64,000 nt of DNA from Piper betle (taxonomy: Eukaryota > Streptophyta > Magnoliopsida > Piperales > Piperaceae), in the NCBI GenBank assembly GCA_033002965.1, contig JAURVB010012888.1, positions 221,820 to 285,819 of the forward strand, in the 5' to 3' direction. The notes under the pieces were generated by a model, which made no database searches, was not told where the DNA came from, and worked only from the letters and a program-made list of their open reading frames with translations. The position numbers were made by a program, and so were the translations under genes. Numbering within the stretch: position 1 is the first letter of the stretch; the number at the start of each line of letters is the position of its first letter. Shown here piece after piece: positions 60,085 through 64,000 of this stretch.

Positions 60085-61341
60085 ATTTAAGTTAAAACTA
60101 CTGAAAGTACACTGCATGAGACATGCTCGTCCTCCAACTTAGGTATCATGGAGAAGATGTATTTATGAGTGTAATGAAGTTTGGGCTCCATCTGGTTGGC
60201 ATAAAAAGGTGTAAAATGTATGAAATTTTCTTAGTTATAAGTGACAGTTATTTATGATATAAATATGAGACGTAAAATCTCTCTATAAAAAAATTTCTTA
60301 TTTGATAATAAATTTTGTTGGGGTATCATTTTTAAAGAGAATAACTTGGAAGTTTTAATCTCATTTTGCCAAAAAATGCTGAAAAATGGATAACTTTTTA
60401 GTGTAAGATTGATGCTTTTGGCATGAATTAATGGTTATAGATTTCAAAGATTTTCTACTTCTTTGATACTAACCAGAGCACTAGCCTTGGCAGCATAGTT
60501 TGAAGTAAAAAACTGTGTATATCAGTTATAAATATTTAGCATCAATTCTTTTTGGAGCGGTCTATTATTTTTTATGAGGGATGGTTACATGCTAATGGAA
60601 AAAATATATTTCATACTATTTTGTTTCTTTCAACAGTTTTGCGAGTAAAAATATGTGCACTCCTAAAACTCTATTTTTTTCATCTTAAATATGATTGGCT
60701 CATTTAATTGACCATCTGGGTCATATTTATACGACTATTTTTATGTTAATCAAACTTAAAAGCAAAAGTAGAATAAAAATGGGGAAAACACAAAGTAGTT
60801 CTCGTTTTGTGACGATGAAATACCTTGAAGATTTGAATACCTTGAACGGGCAACTATCAAGCCTAGTTAACGTGAGATGTGAATGTTGGAAAAATATGCA
60901 TACCAAAATCTTTGATAAAGAATCTTAGTCTGCCCCTACTAAGTGATGGGCATGCGCAATATATTTGAAAAAGATAGTAATTGTCTCTAAACAAAATGTA
61001 GTACAAAGTAAAGACGGGAAGGCGGCGGCGGCGGCGGCAATGGCCGAAGTGACTGGCAGCGTGAAGACATAAGCGATTCCTGTCTCTTGGCTGGGCAAGG
61101 AAGAGCAGCGGGAGTTTCAAACGAACTAGGGTTAATGAAGATTGTTTATTTTATATAATAGTTCCCGGCAACCAGGATTCTTATATCTTAGAGTGAAGTA
61201 TTTTATTATAGTGCCCATATTTACCCACTTACCGGACAAATTATCTAGTTTTTCTTCTCGCTATTTTTTCTGTGACATAGATCCTGAACGTAAATGTATG
61301 CAATTATAAATGATGGTTTTTATGGCAGAATATCTTTTTTC
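60085..61341. other. intergenic sequence with a short GGC repeat
   Basis: No gene is supported. A (GGC)n run of about six units lies at 61,020-61,038. The rest is AT-rich. Confidence 0.55.
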
Positions 61342-61350
61342 ATTCTAACC

Positions 61351-62334
61351 ATTGTTGCGAAAAATAGAATCGGAATCGGAATCGGTTTTCGAAAGAGTCA
61401 GAATCAGAATCAGAATCGGTCTAAATCGGACAAGAATCGGTTCAGTTGAATTGGCCTAAATCGGTCTTATATACAAATTTTAACTTAATCAAAATTAGTG
61501 GGTTATTATTATAGAATATGTCATTTTGATATAATTTTCATGTTATAATATGTATTATATTTTATGATATTTTTTCATATTTTTTTAGATTTTTTTAAAA
61601 TTATTTGGAGTTAGTTATTATTTTTAACTCGAGTCGGAGTCGAGTCAACTTTTAATTACGAGAATGCCACTTATATTTCGTTCTCCCCCGCCGCTGCTGT
61701 CGCGCCCTGCCCCACCGCCCCGTCGCCGCCCCCCGCCTCCCCACCCTCGCCGCCCTGTCGCCCCGTCGCCCCGTCGCCCCCCCCCTCACCCTTGGTCATA
61801 CCCCGTCGCCGCCCTTGCCCTGTTGCCCCCCCTCCTCGCCTTCTGCCCCGCCTCGCCGCCCCAAAGCCGCCCTCGTAGCTCGCCCAGCCCTGCCTCACCG
61901 CCTGGCCCCGCCCTCGCAGCTCGCCCCGCCCCACCTTGCCACCCGCCCCCGCCCTCGCAACTCGCCCCGCCTTGCCACTCGGCCCCGCCCTCGCAGCTCG
62001 CCCCGCACTGCCTCGCCGCCCCATTGCCTCCCTCGCCTGCTCGCCCTCACCGCCCCGTCCCACGCCGCCGTTCCCCCAGCCCAGGCCCCCCGGTCGCCCG
62101 TCGCCACCCTTGCCGCCAACCCACCGCCGACCGGAATCAGCCGATTCGAGCCGATTTAGGAATTGGCCGATTCGAGCCGATTCCGGAATCGGCTCAAATC
62201 GGGTGAAATCGGCTCGAATTGGCCGATTCGCGGACCGATTCGAGCCTAGCCGATTCACGTTATTTTTTAAATCGGATCGCCGCCGATCCGAGGTTCAATT
62301 GGCCGAGTGGAATCGGCCAAGTTATGCTTATGTG
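61351..62334. mobile_element. GC-rich composite element bounded by a 9-bp direct repeat
   Basis: The perfect 9-bp repeat ATTCTAACC flanks the segment (61,342-61,350 and 62,335-62,343), consistent with a target-site duplication of a DNA transposon. Both ends are built of GAATCGG and CGATTC words. Left: gaatcggaatcggaatcgg, right: clusters of cgattcgagccgatt and ccggaatcgg. Together they form a long imperfect inverted subterminal structure. The middle (61,680-62,120) is extremely C-rich on the plus strand. Clear matching terminal inverted repeats were not found, and no transposase is encoded. Confidence 0.55.
61865..62015 (+). repeat. minisatellite, period about 36-42 bp, in GC-rich element
   Basis: The word gccctcg(c/t)a(g/a)ctcgcc occurs near 61,868, 61,911, 61,950 and 61,987, separated by ccccgcc and ccttgcc-type fillers. 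The complementary strand is G-rich with many G-tracts. Confidence 0.8.
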
Positions 62335-62343
62335 ATTCTAACC

Positions 62344-63240
62344 CTCCTCCTCCTTGTGTGGGCCAAGGATTGGCAGCCAAGAGTTGACAATGCATGAATA
62401 TTTAAAGAGTGTTAATAAATTCTCTATTTGTCATAAACAATCAGCTTCTTGGCCAATTCGCTACTTGCAGTGGGATAAGTGTGTTTTTCAAAGAATTTAA
62501 ATGTCCATCGCGTGCTATGCAGCGAGGCGGAGCCATGGCTAATTACATTGCAAGGTTGATTTGGTCGATTACTACTATTTCTTTACTAATTTAATTACCT
62601 AAGAAATGTTAAAATTCAATGAGATCAACAAAACTAAGTACATTTTGGAGTCAATAAGATCACCTTGGAATGTCATGTTTGCTTCCTTGGCTTTTGATGT
62701 TGATATCTAGTCCCATAAAAAAAACACCATATTTTTCATCAATCGGAGTCTCTCTCTTTTTTTCTTTTGTATCAGTTTAATGAATAGATACATACCTTTC
62801 TGGATTTTGAAGCTTTTTTCCAACCCGTGGACGTCGATACCTGGGCGAACCGAGCGTTTTATTTAGTTACAGTGCAAGTTTTTTCATTTATTTGCCTGGA
62901 AATCGTCTTTTTGGAAATGGGTTTTGGCATATAAGGAAATTCAAACGATGATTATTTGTCAAATTGTATTATATAAAAAAAAACTTCGTTTTGAAAATGA
63001 GGATTGTAACTTATTTAAATTGGTCAGAACTATCCAGGTTTGTCTGGTTCAATTGGGTATGATCACGGGATTTGGAAGAAGTTGATGAATATTCTGTTTT
63101 TGTATAATGATATTTTGCCGTTTCCATTTTTATTTATGTCAGTTTGTGCTCCCTTTCCTTTATGTTTGTTAATGTAAGTTGGAAAAGAAAACGTGTTTTG
63201 GATTCATGCAAAGGAGCCGGGGTGCGTAGATCTCGGTTGG
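62344..63240. other. intergenic and promoter-side sequence of UGD
   Basis: No gene is supported. Short open frames lack domains. This region should contain the distal promoter of the following gene. Confidence 0.5.
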
Positions 63241-63247
63241 GTTGCTG

Positions 63248-63255
63248 TATATAAG
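63248..63255 (+). promoter_or_regulatory. TATA box of the UGD gene
   Basis: TATATAAG lies about 30 bp before a pyrimidine-rich candidate start near 63,280, in the correct position for the leader that follows. Confidence 0.65.
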
Positions 63256-63279
63256 CACTTAGCTGACAGTCTTTCTTGT

Positions 63280-63803
63280 GCAAGCAAGTTTTGGGGGCTA
63301 AAGCTGGATTTTTCACTTAGCCTTCTCTTTGTTGTTTCTACCCCATTGTTTAATTAGTCATTAGGCAAAGCTTTATGTGAAGGTAACTTATTTTTTGTGA
63401 ATGTGAAATTCGGTCAGTCAATGTTTAGTTTTATTTTTTTCCTCTTGTTGCTATCACTTTTCTGTCTCCTCTAGTAGAGAATGTAATTTTCCAATTGTTC
63501 TACAGTGTCAAATTCTCACCCCTTTTGCATAGGTATTTGTCACTGCGTAAATATGTATATGGTCTAAAATATTGTCAGGTAAGTGGTTTAATCTGTCTTC
63601 TGCACTTCAAGTATGATGTCTGTCAATCAAAGATTCGTTTTATGTCACTGGCTTGGAGTGAATTATAATTTGTTTGATTGTCTATTTTTATCTATGTATT
63701 TATATACATGAAATATGTTTCTTTTCTTCTTTTTTTTTCATTTTTGATGGGATGTAATCTGATTAATACTTGATGATTGTGCCGAATTCAGAGAACGAGA
63801 AAG
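63280..63803 (+). other. UGD 5' leader with probable intron
   Basis: A donor (GTGAAG followed by GTAACTT) at about 63,382, or alternatively TTGTCAG followed by GTAAGTGG at about 63,580, pairs with the acceptor GAATTCAG ending at 63,791. A leader intron is usual for plant UGD genes. A start-stop element ATGTGA (63,375-63,380) lies in the first leader exon. Confidence 0.55.
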
Positions 63804-64000
63804 ATGGTGAAAATCTGCTGCCTGGGAGCCGGATATGTGGGAGGGCCTACCATGGCTGTAATTGCCTTCAAGTGCCCATCAATTGAAGTGGTTGTGGTTG
63901 ATATCTCGGTCACTAGGATTGCAGCATGGAACAGTGGACAACTTCCAATTTTTGAACCTGGGCTTGATGATGTTGTCAAGCAATGCCAGCAATACATGCA
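63804..64000 (+). CDS. UGD: UDP-glucose 6-dehydrogenase, N-terminal part (runs off window)
   Basis: Cytosolic NAD-dependent enzyme that oxidises UDP-glucose to UDP-glucuronate, the entry to most nucleotide sugars of the plant cell wall, including the UDP-GalA used by GAUT enzymes. The first 65 codons are visible. [20 protein letters not shown] contains the Rossmann GxGxxG. It is followed by [20 protein letters not shown] and [15 protein letters not shown], all hallmark UGD sequence. The start is the family's canonical MVKICC. Plant UGD coding regions are normally a single exon, which fits. The last visible residues, QQYM after KQC, differ from the usual RGKNLFF and may mark divergence or a lesion. 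The window ends before this can be judged. Confidence 0.95.
   Translation, partial: MVKICCLGAGYVGGPTMAVIAFKCPSIEVVVVDISVTRIAAWNSGQLPIFEPGLDDVVKQCQQYM

Noticed and set aside
60863..61120. Minus-strand 85-codon frame containing an arginine run
   Set aside because: The run is encoded by the GGC repeat read on the other strand. No domain and no gene context.
61664..62258. Long proline/arginine-rich and glycine-rich open frames on both strands
   Set aside because: They arise from extreme C-rich composition with few possible stop codons, overlap in several frames at once, and show no domain. The segment behaves as a minisatellite inside a mobile element.

Overview
The window reads as nuclear DNA of a flowering plant. 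Genes have many GT-AG introns, low GC and long AT-rich spacers, and they sit in a matrix of decayed LTR retrotransposons. Every recognisable protein belongs to a plant-specific subfamily. The low GC at third codon positions argues against a grass, but the sequence does not fix the lineage further.

Layout. Positions 1-17,350 are nested, decayed transposable elements. They include a Ty3/gypsy pol remnant (1-3,240), a gypsy LTR with primer-binding site and gag remnant (5,398-8,490) split by a complete 469-bp TRIM-like miniature retrotransposon (7,732-8,200), and an LTR-type repeat on the minus strand (9,470-13,060). That last repeat has been invaded by mitochondrial DNA carrying degenerate trnS-UGA and trnE-UUC. 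A degenerate tandem array of about 250-260 bp (17,400-19,060) ends just before the first gene.

Four genes are recognisable. (1) A complete GAUT13/GAUT14-type galacturonosyltransferase on the plus strand (CDS 19,588-25,243, six exons, 534 aa). (2) Convergent to it, a SNAP33-type Qbc SNARE on the minus strand (CDS 29,345-27,208, five exons, 446 aa) with an internal 93-residue tandem duplication that includes the start of its Qb SNARE helix. (3) A DGK1/DGK2-type diacylglycerol kinase on the plus strand (52,393-59,664, seven exons). It is collinear with the family, but its frame breaks three times, each at a run of four G. (4) The first 65 codons of a UDP-glucose 6-dehydrogenase at the right edge (63,804 onward), with a TATA box and a likely 5'UTR intron.

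Between genes 2 and 3 (30,060-51,650) the sequence is again mobile-element debris. It includes a 2.6-kb inverted pair of LTR fragments (35,510-38,133), another copy of that LTR family at 44,885-46,390, a third copy of the LTR repeat seen at 4.8 and 9.5-13 kb, and a 1.56-kb hAT-like element (43,269-44,831). The hAT-like element carries fragments resembling two host membrane-protein genes, YlmG1 and a choline-transporter-like protein. A second composite element bounded by a perfect 9-bp direct repeat lies at 61,351-62,334.

Two genes act on pectin or wall-sugar supply: UGD makes UDP-glucuronate, the precursor of the UDP-galacturonate used by GAUTs. The SNARE works in membrane fusion and the kinase in phospholipid signalling. 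Nothing suggests that the four form a cluster with one function. I saw no bacterial-type operon, CRISPR array or defence system. The unusual material is the duplicated SNARE, the G-run frameshifts, and the gene-capturing and organelle-derived insertions.
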